From: Zeaxanthinibacter sp. PT1
Lineage (GTDB): Bacteria; Bacteroidota; Bacteroidia; Flavobacteriales; Flavobacteriaceae
NCBI RefSeq assembly: GCF_028464225.1
Contig: NZ_JAQPCN010000001.1
Span: 1,488,001-1,552,000 of the forward strand
Direction: 5' to 3'
Length of the DNA: 64,000 nt
The position numbers and the translations under genes are program-made. The notes beneath the pieces are model-generated. The model was given only the letters and a program-made list of their open reading frames with translations, was not told the DNA's origin and ran no database searches. Below, in pieces: positions 1 to 8,565 of this stretch. How positions within the stretch are numbered: position 1 is the stretch's first letter; every line of letters starts with the position of its first letter.

Positions 1-925
1 CATTGAATTCGAAATTTGAGAACCACAGCCGGATAGTATCCAGATAATTGGGGAGGAATTCGGGTGTGTAAAAATAAAGGAAGCTCAAGACCACAACTCC
101 TGTAACACCAAGGTAGAACAAGATGCTTTTGCGTAGGCCCAATGCTGTAAAGTAAAGCGGTAAGAGCATCATCGGAATCAGCTTAACGACCACCGAGGCG
201 CCATAAAGTAGGGAAGCGAGGGCAGTACGGCCTACAATCAGCAAATACAAAGCCGCTACCATGAAAAAGAGCATAACTCCTTCAAAATGCAGGTTCCCTG
301 TTAATTCCAGGATTACCAGGGGGTTCAGGAAGTACCAAAATATAAGGTGGGCAGACCTGTTCATTTTTTTGAGCAGTAGACGTCCCAGGTATATGATCCC
401 TATATCGGCCATGATGATAAAACATCTTAGGGTAAGTATTCCTCCTAATATACTTTTCCCTCCAATAAGTGCGGCGATTGTGAAAAATAGCTGGTTCAAG
501 GGTGGATAATTGCTAAAATTTCCCGCGCTGAGATCCCCCATAGCAGTATGAAGAGCGGCGAAATAAGGATCGGTGCCCAGTTGAGTGATCAGGTCGTCAG
601 GTTTATTCAGGTAAGGGTTTAAACCATCCAGGACCAAGTGGCCGTCCCACAGGAACCTGTAGAAATCCTGGGAAAGGTTGGGCACCGCGAATAGCAGTGC
701 CAGGCGGAAAAGGATTCCGCTTACCAATAAGAACCTGTAGTTCCATTTTTCAAACTGTATCAGTTTAAAACAAAAGAAAAAAAGTGCAGCATAAAGGCAA
801 AAAAAGCGGATGGTATCTTCCCGTTCCAGGGCGTATCCTGCCACCCAATAAAACAGCAGGCCGGATAAAACCATGAGCAGGGGGAACCTATGAAGATTCC
901 AGTAAGAAACAGCCCTGCCAAGCAT
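1..925 (-). CDS. GT-C type membrane glycosyltransferase (mannosyltransferase-like), 3' end cut by window
   Basis: Reading the minus strand from an ATG at 925 gives about 308 residues with no stop up to the window edge. An in-frame TAA lies just upstream, near 966, so this ATG is the first possible one. The protein is almost entirely hydrophobic helices. The first loop carries FYRFLWDGHLVLDGLNPY, the acidic loop pattern of polyprenol-phosphate-sugar-dependent GT-C enzymes (GT87/DUF2029-like), which transfer a sugar on the periplasmic face of the inner membrane. The next genes on this strand are two GT2 enzymes, one of them DPM1-like and able to make a polyprenol-phosphate sugar donor, which fits a shared glycoconjugate pathway (inference). 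A terminator separates it from them, so it is probably its own transcript. The acceptor and sugar are unknown. Confidence 0.72.
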   Translation of the reverse strand, partial: MLGRAVSYWNLHRFPLLMVLSGLLFYWVAGYALEREDTIRFFCLYAALFFFCFKLIQFEKWNYRFLLVSGILFRLALLFAVPNLSQDFYRFLWDGHLVLDGLNPYLNKPDDLITQLGTDPYFAALHTAMGDLSAGNFSNYPPLNQLFFTIAALIGGKSILGGILTLRCFIIMADIGIIYLGRLLLKKMNRSAHLIFWYFLNPLVILELTGNLHFEGVMLFFMVAALYLLIVGRTALASLLYGASVVVKLIPMMLLPLYFTALGLRKSILFYLGVTGVVVLSFLYFYTPEFLPNYLDTIRLWFSNFEFN

Positions 926-1004
926 ATAAATAAAGGTTAGTTGGTTTAGTGGGTACCGAAAATATTAAAAATATAATTATTTACTATAGCAGTGGCAGTG
1001 AAGA

Positions 1005-1031
1005 AATAAAAAGGCCCCTTAGTGGGGCCTT
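1005..1031 (-). terminator. Rho-independent terminator after the processive GT2 gene
   Basis: The stem AAGGCCCC / GGGGCCTT (1011-1018 with 1024-1031) encloses a 5-base loop and on the minus strand is followed by a T-rich run. It sits 6 bases past the stop of the GT2 gene. The terminator after ppiD near 23.65 kb uses the same GGCCCC stem. Confidence 0.85.
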
Positions 1032-1036
1032 AGAAT

Positions 1037-2521
1037 CTATGCTTTGGAGGTAAGTGACTTAAAGAATACAAAGCCAAAACCTAGGAATAACATGAAGTGG
1101 AAGGGGAACAGCCCGAAATCATTAAGCGGGATAGCGCTGTACATTCCGAAAAGGAAGTAAATCATTAAACCGAATTCCAGGATCATGTTTGGCGATAGCT
1201 TGGTGGTCAGGTATTTGTTTCCTTTCCAAGTATCGGTTAAATTGTTGATGTTGAACTTTGGGGTTCTTACAAACTCACTCCTTTTACCCATATGCCCTTC
1301 CAGAACAGCTACGGTATTGTGCAGAGAAAAACCTAATGCCACCGAGAAGAAAGTGAAAAAGAGTTTTATATAATCCACAAAATTATCAAAACTACTTCCC
1401 TGTATACTCTTATACGTAAACCAATAGCAAATAAAGAGAATAATAGTACTGACGATAAAAAAGCTGGTTACTTCAAAAATCCAGCCCAGGTGACCATACA
1501 TATTTTTAATGTACAGCATGGGAATACTTAATAGAGCCACTAGAAATACGCAAAGGAACATGGAGCTGTTCAATAAATGCATCACTCCGTGGAACTTGGT
1601 TTTAAAAGGGATATTCTTGGCCTTGATAACACTCCAGACAGTCTTTTTAAAGTTTTCTGCGCCTCCTTTATTCCAGCGAAATTGCTGAGAACGAGCAGCA
1701 CTAATGACCACGGGAAGTTCAGCAGGAGTTTCAACGTCTTCCAGGTATTTGAATTTCCAATTCTTCAACTGAGCACGGTAGCTCAGATCCAGGTCTTCTG
1801 TCAGGGTATCTCCTTCCCAGTTTCCTGCGTCCAGGATACACTCTTTTCTCCAGATACCTGCAGTACCGTTAAAATTGATAAAGTGACCTTTAGCATTTCT
1901 TCCTACCTGTTCCAGGGTAAAGTGGGCATCCAATGCAAATGCCTGTATCCTGGTCAGGGTAGAATAGTCCCTGTTGATGTGGCCCCAGCGTGTTTGTACT
2001 ACACCGATCTCAGCATCTTTGAAATAGATAACCGTCTTCTTAAGCCAGTCCGAGGAGGGAAGAAAATCTGCATCAAAAATGGCGATAAAGTCACCTTTGG
2101 CGATCTTTAAACCTTCTTTCAGAGCACCTGCTTTAAAGCCAGACCGATTCTCCCTGCGTATGTGCTGGATATCAAGACCGGTTTCTTGTAGTGCTTTTAT
2201 GCGCGCTGCTGTATCATGTACAGAATCGTCCGTGGAATCATCCAGTACCTGGATTTCCAGTTTGTTGGTAGGATATTCTATTTTAGCAATGTTCTCTAAT
2301 AACCGTTCTACGACGTACTCTTCGTTATAGATGGGTAGCTGAATGGTAACAAAAGGAATTTCTTTGGGATCCAAAAGATTAAATTTCGGAGCAAAGGCAT
2401 TTACTTTTTTGTTGCCCAGGTAATTGACCAGCAGGTTCAACTGAGCCAGGCTGTAAAAGAAAATTAACAACAATGCAATACTGTAGATTGCGATGATGAT
2501 GTAAGTGATTGTTAGTCCCAT
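1037..2521 (-). CDS. Processive family 2 glycosyltransferase, membrane-bound (cellulose-synthase-like)
   Basis: The 494-residue protein has one N-terminal membrane helix (about 5-30), a cytoplasmic GT-A domain and four or more C-terminal helices. The D,D,D,QxxRW signature of processive GT2 enzymes is visible: an early D (LDDSTDD), the DxD motif in IFDADFLP, the catalytic TEDLDLS segment and QQFRW. Such enzymes polymerise or transfer a hexose from a nucleotide sugar and may extrude the product. Length and motif spacing match CslA/glucosyl-mannan-type synthases, but the sugar cannot be deduced. The gene starts 4 bases after the DPM1-like gene, so the two are co-transcribed from the promoter near 3.34 kb, and a terminator follows. 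Confidence 0.85.
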   Translation of the reverse strand: MGLTITYIIIAIYSIALLLIFFYSLAQLNLLVNYLGNKKVNAFAPKFNLLDPKEIPFVTIQLPIYNEEYVVERLLENIAKIEYPTNKLEIQVLDDSTDDSVHDTAARIKALQETGLDIQHIRRENRSGFKAGALKEGLKIAKGDFIAIFDADFLPSSDWLKKTVIYFKDAEIGVVQTRWGHINRDYSTLTRIQAFALDAHFTLEQVGRNAKGHFINFNGTAGIWRKECILDAGNWEGDTLTEDLDLSYRAQLKNWKFKYLEDVETPAELPVVISAARSQQFRWNKGGAENFKKTVWSVIKAKNIPFKTKFHGVMHLLNSSMFLCVFLVALLSIPMLYIKNMYGHLGWIFEVTSFFIVSTIILFICYWFTYKSIQGSSFDNFVDYIKLFFTFFSVALGFSLHNTVAVLEGHMGKRSEFVRTPKFNINNLTDTWKGNKYLTTKLSPNMILEFGLMIYFLFGMYSAIPLNDFGLFPFHFMLFLGFGFVFFKSLTSKA

Positions 2522-2525
2522 TTAT

Positions 2526-3215
2526 TTATTTAAAACTGTATTTAAATATCCAACCAAGGATTTTAACGCCTGCAAATATAGTACCTTTTACGGTACCGGA
2601 CACCTTGGATATGCCAATTCTTTTCCTGTAACCCACTGGTACTTCGATATATGCCAGTTTATGTTTCAGTGCTTTCAGTTGCATTTCAACAGTCCATCCA
2701 TAGGTCTTATCTTCCATGTTCAACAACATTAATTTGTCGTATCTAATGGCCCTGAAAGGCCCCAGGTCTGTGTACTTTGCTCCAAAAAATAATTTCATCA
2801 AGAACGTTGCCAGCCAGTTTCCAAACAACTGTTGCGGAGTCATGGATCCGGGTTCTCGTTTCTCTTTTACGCGTGCACCAATTACCATATCATAAGCTCC
2901 TTTTTCAATCGGCATAACCAACTTGTGCAACTCTTCAGGGTAATCAGAATAATCGGCGTCCATAAATACGATAATATCGGGTGGTTTGGATTGGCCGCTT
3001 ATATAATTAATTCCTTTTAGGCAGGCATAACCATAGCCTTGCCTGTCTTCGGTCAACACTGTTGCGCCCGCTGCCTTAGCCCTGGCTGCAGTGTTATCTG
3101 TAGAAGCATTGCTGACAACGATCACTTCGGATACCCTTGTGGGAATTTCCGCCAGTACTTTTGTAATGGAATCTTCTTCGTTAAAAGCTGGAATTACGAC
3201 CTTAATGTCTGGCAT
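2526..3215 (-). CDS. DPM1-like family 2 glycosyltransferase (polyprenyl-phosphate sugar synthase type)
   Basis: The 229-residue soluble GT-A protein shows VVIPAFNEEDSITKVL at the N-terminus, the nucleotide-binding SNASTDNTA segment and the metal-binding DADYSD near residue 90. It resembles dolichol-phosphate-mannose-synthase-type enzymes, which load a sugar from a nucleotide donor onto a polyprenyl phosphate on the cytoplasmic face. It has no C-terminal membrane helices, as in the soluble subclass. It is the first gene of a two-gene unit with the processive GT2. It may supply the lipid-linked donor for the GT-C enzyme at the window edge (inference). Confidence 0.82.
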   Translation of the reverse strand: MPDIKVVIPAFNEEDSITKVLAEIPTRVSEVIVVSNASTDNTAARAKAAGATVLTEDRQGYGYACLKGINYISGQSKPPDIIVFMDADYSDYPEELHKLVMPIEKGAYDMVIGARVKEKREPGSMTPQQLFGNWLATFLMKLFFGAKYTDLGPFRAIRYDKLMLLNMEDKTYGWTVEMQLKALKHKLAYIEVPVGYRKRIGISKVSGTVKGTIFAGVKILGWIFKYSFK

Positions 3216-3233
3216 AGCAGGGGATTCTGAACA

Positions 3234-3255
3234 GCTTTTCTCATTTGTGAAAAGC
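3234..3255 (-). other. Inverted repeat in the leader of the GT2 operon
   Basis: GCTTTTC (3234-3240) and GAAAAGC (3249-3255) can form a 7-bp stem with an 8-base loop inside the roughly 120-base 5' leader between the predicted promoter (3340-3347) and the first GT2 start. No T-run follows, so it is not a terminator. A leader regulatory role is possible but unproven. Confidence 0.3.
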
Positions 3256-3339
3256 GAGGAGTTCGCATTGGTGATTCTGTTGGAAAACGGTGGTGCAGTA
3301 AATTCAGAGAACTTGGTTTTTCAAATTTGATTGGCGTGT

Positions 3340-3347
3340 CAAAAGTA
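3340..3347 (-). promoter_or_regulatory. Predicted sigma-A promoter -7 box for the GT2 pair
   Basis: The minus strand reads TACTTTTG, a full match to the Bacteroidota -7 consensus TAnnTTTG, in the 204-base gap before the DPM1-like gene. No convincing -33 TTG is seen. It implies a leader of roughly 120 bases. Confidence 0.5.
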
Positions 3348-3419
3348 GTATTATCTCCAGAACTTAAGGCTTTCAGTTAAAAATTATTTGTAAAACGCAA
3401 GTGGTTGAAAAGTAAAAGG

Positions 3420-5003
3420 TTACTTCCTGTTCACCAGGTCCATGAGGTCTACATCATTCCCCAGTAGTACTTCTGTGCTGTTAATCCTACCTTCTAAAGG
3501 ACCATTTTCAAGCTTGAGTACACCTCGTGGGCAGACGGCAGAACATATACCGCAGCCCACACAGCTAGAACGCACTATATTTTCGCCTTTTTGAGCGTAT
3601 GCCCTCACATCTATACCCATTTCACAATAGGTAGAGCAATTTCCACAGGAAATACATTGACCGCCATTGGTAGTGATCCGGAACCTGGAGAACAGCCGTT
3701 GTTGGAATCCAAGTATGGCTGCCATTGGGCAACCAAACCTGCACCATACCCTATTGCCGAAAATCGGATAGAAACCCGTCCCGATAACCCCGGAGAAAAT
3801 ACTGCCTATCAGGAAGCCGTAAGTCTTTCGTAAGGTGCCGGAAGAAAAAAGGAACACCTGGTTATTACCGCTGAAGTAATGAAGGCCTACCAGTGCTATA
3901 ATGATCACGAAATATCCTATGGCGCCGTATTGTGCATCCTTTTTTAACTGGTTTCTCCTGAAGATCATTGCCCATGCAAATACCAGGGTCAGCAGCAAGG
4001 CCACACCGATGAGGAAAACATCTCGAGTCAACCAGTATTTACTGCTGTCATCACCGAGGTAAGAGTAAATAACGGCTGTGGTCATCAACGTAACAAATAC
4101 CACGACACTGTGAACAACCCATCTCTCTATCTTCCAGGCGACCATACGTTTATCGCTGAGATGACGGAATGGGTCACCTGCAGTTTCTGCCAGCCCACCG
4201 CATCCGCAAACCCAGGAACAGTACCAGCGCTTACCATACTTGAATGTCAGGATGGGGGTGATCACAAAAATAGACAACACCCCGAATATCAACATTGCAA
4301 CACCAATGTTGCCTGCATCTATAAAGGCGTTTACGCGATATTGTTCAAAGTTGTAATAGTTAAGGGGCCAGATGTTCTTCAGGTCGTAATAAGGAAGGTC
4401 TCCATTTAAGCGGGCCATAAATTCCGGGATGAGAAAAGCAAATCCCGTCTGATAAAACATAACGCTGTACGTGCGTAGGATCTCGTAACGATTATGCCTG
4501 TATTTCAGTATGAACTTAATACCAAAAGCCAGGATAGCCACGGTATAGAGAGTGCCGTAAACGAACCATTGGCTGGCCGGGTTTCCACTAAGTAGTCGGC
4601 TGAGGGGGTCAAAAAGTGCTATTACCCCGGTATTGTCCTGTCCTTGCCGTAATCCCAGGTATTGAGGATAGAAATATAGTATGATATAGAATCCTGTGAG
4701 TACGATTCCCAACATCCAGGCCCAAAGCCCCCTGCCTGAAATCGACTTAAACCATACACCATCGTTCTTTATCCCGGCCTGGCTATGTGCATATGCCTGC
4801 TGCGAAAACCAAATGATCCCAATACTAATTGCCATTAAGGATATGGTTAACCATAGCGTTTTATTCGGGAAATTGACATTGAATATGGCCAGCAGCATAA
4901 TGAGTAAGCCGGAAAGGCCAAGTGCGGTGGCTAATTTTTGGGCTGTGTTCAATGCTTTTGGGGGGTGCCCGGCAAGCGACATACTTTGCTCTGTGGTCTC
5001 CAT
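3420..5003 (-). CDS. Membrane polyferredoxin with NapH/NosR-type 4Fe-4S motifs
   Basis: The 527-residue protein has about eight hydrophobic segments. In the membrane part are two Cys clusters typical of NosR/NapH/CcoG-like polyferredoxins (CSWVCGCGG and CRFGCP). Near the C-terminus are two classical 4Fe-4S motifs, CISCGNCSTYC and CVGCGICSAVCP. These proteins move electrons across or along the inner membrane to a periplasmic or membrane partner. The gene lies 3 bases after the FAD oxidoreductase gene, so the pair probably forms a NAD(P)H-flavin-FeS electron route (inference). No nap, nos or cco genes are near, so it is not one of those named subunits on context. The terminal acceptor is unknown. 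Confidence 0.8.
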   Translation of the reverse strand: METTEQSMSLAGHPPKALNTAQKLATALGLSGLLIMLLAIFNVNFPNKTLWLTISLMAISIGIIWFSQQAYAHSQAGIKNDGVWFKSISGRGLWAWMLGIVLTGFYIILYFYPQYLGLRQGQDNTGVIALFDPLSRLLSGNPASQWFVYGTLYTVAILAFGIKFILKYRHNRYEILRTYSVMFYQTGFAFLIPEFMARLNGDLPYYDLKNIWPLNYYNFEQYRVNAFIDAGNIGVAMLIFGVLSIFVITPILTFKYGKRWYCSWVCGCGGLAETAGDPFRHLSDKRMVAWKIERWVVHSVVVFVTLMTTAVIYSYLGDDSSKYWLTRDVFLIGVALLLTLVFAWAMIFRRNQLKKDAQYGAIGYFVIIIALVGLHYFSGNNQVFLFSSGTLRKTYGFLIGSIFSGVIGTGFYPIFGNRVWCRFGCPMAAILGFQQRLFSRFRITTNGGQCISCGNCSTYCEMGIDVRAYAQKGENIVRSSCVGCGICSAVCPRGVLKLENGPLEGRINSTEVLLGNDVDLMDLVNRK

Positions 5004-5006
5004 AAA

Positions 5007-6356
5007 TTATTTGGTGTTAAAGAATATCCGGTGCCAGTTCTTTTTAGCCGGTTTTAATTGAGTATCAAATTCGGCGTTATAGGCAGAGATTATATCCCTT
5101 TCATAATGATCGTAAAATTCCGGGTCAAAATTCGCGTCTTTAAGGAATTTCATGATATAAGCCAAGTCCCTTTTTTCTGTTAGCCATCGATCAATTACCT
5201 GGTGTCTCAGACGTATGCCAAATGTGTTTATGCCTAAGAATTCCCTTGTATCTTTATGGTAAGCGATGGTGATACACTTGTCGTCATCAGGGTGTATCCA
5301 ATGAAAATGATTTTCATACGCCTTCCGCTTCCGCTCGGAAAATACCCAACCATAAGTCTGGTATTCTATGTCAAAGAATTTGGCGCTATTAAACCAGTGG
5401 CCCGGATTATATTTGGTTCTATTTCCGCAGATGGTTTGTGCTACCACTTCCCCCATCATCCTGCCGGTATACCAGACCGCCTCTACGGCTGGCCGGTTGC
5501 CAATAGGCTCTCGCTGTTGCGCGCAATCGCCAATGGCATAAACACCGGGTATCCCTGTTTCCAGGTAACGGTTCACTAAAATTCCCCTATCGGTATGAAT
5601 GGGGCTGTCTTGCAGGAAACTAATGTTAGGTCTCACCCCGGTCGTAACCCCCACGAGTTTACAGGGTATTTCTTCTCCTTCTTCGGTTAAAACAGCACGG
5701 ACATTACCATTCTCATCTCCCAGTATTTCTTTTAAGTTGGTATTATGGCGAAGATCTACATGGTGTGACTGAATATGCCTGCTGATCATCCTTGCCTCCC
5801 CTTGGGGAAGAACACCGTTCCAGAAAGCACCTTCTCTCACCAGGAAGGTGACTTCAATGTCCCTGGTCCTGAGCATTTCGGCTAATTCCACCCCTATCAA
5901 ACCACCACCAACTATTACGGCTCTTGGACATTCGTTTTTGGTAGGAGCATGTTCTTCTAATTCTTCGAGGTCTTGTTTACTAACTAGTCCTTGCACGCCT
6001 TTGAGGTCAAGGCCGGGCCAGCCAAAGGTGTTGGTTACCGAGCCAGTGGCCAGGATGAGGGTGTCGTAAGTGAAATCACTTCCGTCAGATAGCTTAAGGG
6101 ATTTGGAGTCGGGTAATACATCGGTAACCCGGGCCCTTAAAAGTTCAAAATTGTTCTTTTCCCAAAAACATGGTTCGTAAGGCTCAATGTCTTTCCAGCG
6201 CATATGTCCCATGTAAACATACATCAGTGCGGTTCGGGAAAAGAAGAAATCTGCTTCATCAGAGATAATAGTGATTCTCTTATTGGAAAGTTTACGGATA
6301 TGCCGGGCTGCGGTAATACCGGAAATCCCATTCCCGATGATGACTATGTGCTCCAT
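5007..6356 (-). CDS. FAD-dependent NAD(P)-disulfide-type oxidoreductase
   Basis: The 449-residue protein starts with the FAD-binding Rossmann motif IIGNGISGITAA. A second dinucleotide-binding glycine motif, VIVGGGLIGVELA, occurs near residue 150, and the FAD-closing segment VYAIGDCAQ near 275. This is the arrangement of ferredoxin/rubredoxin/nitrite reductase-type flavoproteins. The C-terminal 150 residues are an extension rich in aromatic and charged residues without a recognised domain. It is the first gene of the two-gene unit with the polyferredoxin and presumably feeds it electrons from NAD(P)H (inference). Upstream on the minus strand TATCTTTA is a one-mismatch -7 box. Confidence 0.8.
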   Translation of the reverse strand: MEHIVIIGNGISGITAARHIRKLSNKRITIISDEADFFFSRTALMYVYMGHMRWKDIEPYEPCFWEKNNFELLRARVTDVLPDSKSLKLSDGSDFTYDTLILATGSVTNTFGWPGLDLKGVQGLVSKQDLEELEEHAPTKNECPRAVIVGGGLIGVELAEMLRTRDIEVTFLVREGAFWNGVLPQGEARMISRHIQSHHVDLRHNTNLKEILGDENGNVRAVLTEEGEEIPCKLVGVTTGVRPNISFLQDSPIHTDRGILVNRYLETGIPGVYAIGDCAQQREPIGNRPAVEAVWYTGRMMGEVVAQTICGNRTKYNPGHWFNSAKFFDIEYQTYGWVFSERKRKAYENHFHWIHPDDDKCITIAYHKDTREFLGINTFGIRLRHQVIDRWLTEKRDLAYIMKFLKDANFDPEFYDHYERDIISAYNAEFDTQLKPAKKNWHRIFFNTK

Positions 6357-6466
6357 TTGATCAGGTTGCTTACAAGGGTTAAGTCGACTCTAAAGATAAA
6401 ACTTAACAATCAATACGGAGGGGATGTGGATTTATACTTTATTTTTATTAAGAATATCTGGTAGGC

Positions 6467-7468
6467 ATGAAGAAAATTATAGTCATTTTTCTTTGTTTGT
6501 TGCAATGGCAATGTGGGAGCAAGGTGGTTAAAAAAATGAACGGGGTAAGTTTTGTGGCCACGCGTGAAAAGGCCGTTCAGGAAAACGTAGAACTACTTAA
6601 AGAACTACATGCTACCCATGCCGCGATAATGCCCTTTGGTTTTATAAGGGAGCTCAATTCTCCGGATATCATATATAATACGGAACGTCAATGGTATGGG
6701 GAAACCAAGGAAGGGGTACTGCAATACATAAGGCTGTTGCACAAAAACCGAATCAAGGTGATGCTAAAGCCCCAGATCTGGATCTGGAGAGGAGAATTTA
6801 CGGGCAATATGAAGATGACATCAGAAGAAGATTGGCAGCGCCTGGAAAAATCCTACGAGGATTTTATTCTTACCTATGCCTCGGTGGCGGAAGAAAGTGG
6901 AGTTGAAATTTTCTGTGTCGGTACGGAATTGGAGCAATTCGTGCAGAACAGACCGGGGTTTTGGGATCAACTGATCATCAAAATTAGGGATATCTATAAA
7001 GGAAAACTTACCTATGCGGCGAACTGGGATGAGTACGGCAGGGTACCGTTTTGGTCATCCCTGGATTATATAGGGGTAGATGCCTATTTTCCATTATCTG
7101 AAAAGAAGACTCCCAGTACTGAAGAGTTGCGACGTGGATGGCAACCCTGGAAAGAAAAGTTACGAGCTTTGTCCCTTGAGCACCGTAAGAAGGTGCTCTT
7201 TACAGAATTTGGTTACCGGAGTATGGATTACACCGCGCATAAACCCTGGTTGGTTGACCGTACCGAGGAGGGGGTGAACTTACAGGCACAGGTGAATGCT
7301 AAAAACGCGATTTTTGAAGAATTCTGGAGGGAAGACTGGTTTGCCGGGGGGTTTGTCTGGAAGTGGTTTCCTGGACACGAAAATGCAGGAGGCAGTTCTG
7401 ATAACCGTTTTACACCCCAGAATAAACCGGCAGAGGCCGTTATACGCTCTTATTACAAAGCATATTAA
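6467..7468 (+). CDS. Glycoside hydrolase family 113-like lipoprotein (beta-mannanase type)
   Basis: The 333-residue protein has a lipoprotein signal (MKKIIVIFLCLLQWQCGS, lipobox Cys near residue 16) followed by a TIM-barrel-like domain. Two glutamates sit in positions expected for a clan GH-A retaining hydrolase: E154 in VGTELEQF (acid/base) and E247 in LFTEFGYRS (nucleophile). The conserved KPQIWIWRGEF and aromatic-rich VWKWFPGHENAGG near the C-terminus match GH113 proteins, of which characterised members are beta-mannanases. It is probably attached to a membrane and acts on an oligosaccharide outside the cytoplasm. The substrate is not proven. Confidence 0.78.
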   Translation: MKKIIVIFLCLLQWQCGSKVVKKMNGVSFVATREKAVQENVELLKELHATHAAIMPFGFIRELNSPDIIYNTERQWYGETKEGVLQYIRLLHKNRIKVMLKPQIWIWRGEFTGNMKMTSEEDWQRLEKSYEDFILTYASVAEESGVEIFCVGTELEQFVQNRPGFWDQLIIKIRDIYKGKLTYAANWDEYGRVPFWSSLDYIGVDAYFPLSEKKTPSTEELRRGWQPWKEKLRALSLEHRKKVLFTEFGYRSMDYTAHKPWLVDRTEEGVNLQAQVNAKNAIFEEFWREDWFAGGFVWKWFPGHENAGGSSDNRFTPQNKPAEAVIRSYYKAY

Positions 7469-7543
7469 GCTGAATTATATAAAGTGGTCCTTACTTGGAT
7501 TTAAATCCCAAATTTGATAATCTTTGTAGTAAAATCACCTTTA

Positions 7544-8557
7544 GTGAAAATCAATTATTTTTTTGTATTAGTGTTCCTTGCCGTCTGCAGTAGTGGTACC
7601 GCGCAGGACAGCTTACTTGTCGTTACCGCAGAACGGGGAGACGGAGTTTATTCCCTGTTACGTAAACAAGGGATGGATCCCGCCAGGTATTATGATATTT
7701 TCCTGGAAATGAACCAGGTCAACCTCAGGGATGGACAAGAACTTTATGCCGGTAGAAAATATCGTATCCCATATATTCCGGAGAGTGTTACGGAAGCGGA
7801 GACTGAAGAGCGATTAGGTAATGGCACCGAATACCCAATCTTTGGAAGCAAATGGGCCTATGTAAGCCCGGTGAGTGAAAAACTCAAGGGTGCAGTTTAT
7901 TACCTGATCTCTGGTCATGGGGGGCCGGATCCCGGGGCTATAGAGGAGTACAATGGTAAGACGATCGCAGAGGATGAATATGCCTACGATGTAACACTAC
8001 GCCTGGCCAGGGAATTATTATCGCATGGAGCAAATGTGTATATCATAGTTCGCGATGCTGATGATGGGATAAGGGATGAGCGTACCCTGGAAATTGATAA
8101 CGATGAGGTTGTTTATCCTAATGAGCAGATCCCTCTCAACCAGTTAGAACGGCTTCGCCAACGTGTGGATGCCGTAAATAAATTGTACTACCAGAATATG
8201 GGAAGTTACCAGAGATTGATAGTTACCCACGTGGATAGCCGCAGCAGAGGTCAGAATATCGATGTGTTCTTCTATCACCATGAAAAGAGTAAAAACGGGA
8301 AGCGATTGGCCGAAAGCATCCATGATACCTTTTATAATAAATACCGGCAATACCAGCCCAACAGGGATTATGAAGGAACTTTCTCTGACCGTAGCAGTTT
8401 ATACCTTGTCAAAAACACCCTGCCGGCCATGGCTTATATAGAAATTGGAAACCTGAGGAATAAAAGGGATCAGCAGCGGATATTGGACCCGGACAACAGG
8501 CAGGCGCTGGCCAAGTGGATTTCAGAAGGTGCTATCCTGGATTACAGTAAGAGATAG
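7544..8557 (+). CDS. N-acetylmuramoyl-L-alanine amidase (Amidase_3), exported
   Basis: I place the start at a GTG at 7544, giving 337 residues, because MKINYFFVLVFLAVCSSGTAQ is then a clean signal peptide. The open frame extends ten codons further to a TTG, but a -7-like AATCTTTG lies inside that extension. Residues 20-90 look like a LysM-type region (GDGVYSLLRKQG...LYAGRKYRIPY). The rest is Amidase_3, with zinc and catalytic residues visible in GHGGPDPGA, AEDEYAYD, VTHVDSR and AYIEIGN. It cleaves the amide between MurNAc and the stem peptide in the periplasm, as in septal splitting or wall turnover. It converges on the arsenosugar-type operon with an 8-base gap. Confidence 0.86.
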   Translation: MKINYFFVLVFLAVCSSGTAQDSLLVVTAERGDGVYSLLRKQGMDPARYYDIFLEMNQVNLRDGQELYAGRKYRIPYIPESVTEAETEERLGNGTEYPIFGSKWAYVSPVSEKLKGAVYYLISGHGGPDPGAIEEYNGKTIAEDEYAYDVTLRLARELLSHGANVYIIVRDADDGIRDERTLEIDNDEVVYPNEQIPLNQLERLRQRVDAVNKLYYQNMGSYQRLIVTHVDSRSRGQNIDVFFYHHEKSKNGKRLAESIHDTFYNKYRQYQPNRDYEGTFSDRSSLYLVKNTLPAMAYIEIGNLRNKRDQQRILDPDNRQALAKWISEGAILDYSKR

Positions 8558-8565
8558 GCAGTAGC

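Noticed and set aside
1577-2110. Long plus-strand open frame opposite the processive GT2 gene
   Set aside because: It is the antisense of a strongly supported glycosyltransferase and has no recognisable protein features.
3420-5003. Assignment as CcoG, NapH or NosR
   Set aside because: The Cys motifs fit the superfamily but none of the partner genes of those systems lie nearby, so only a general call is made.
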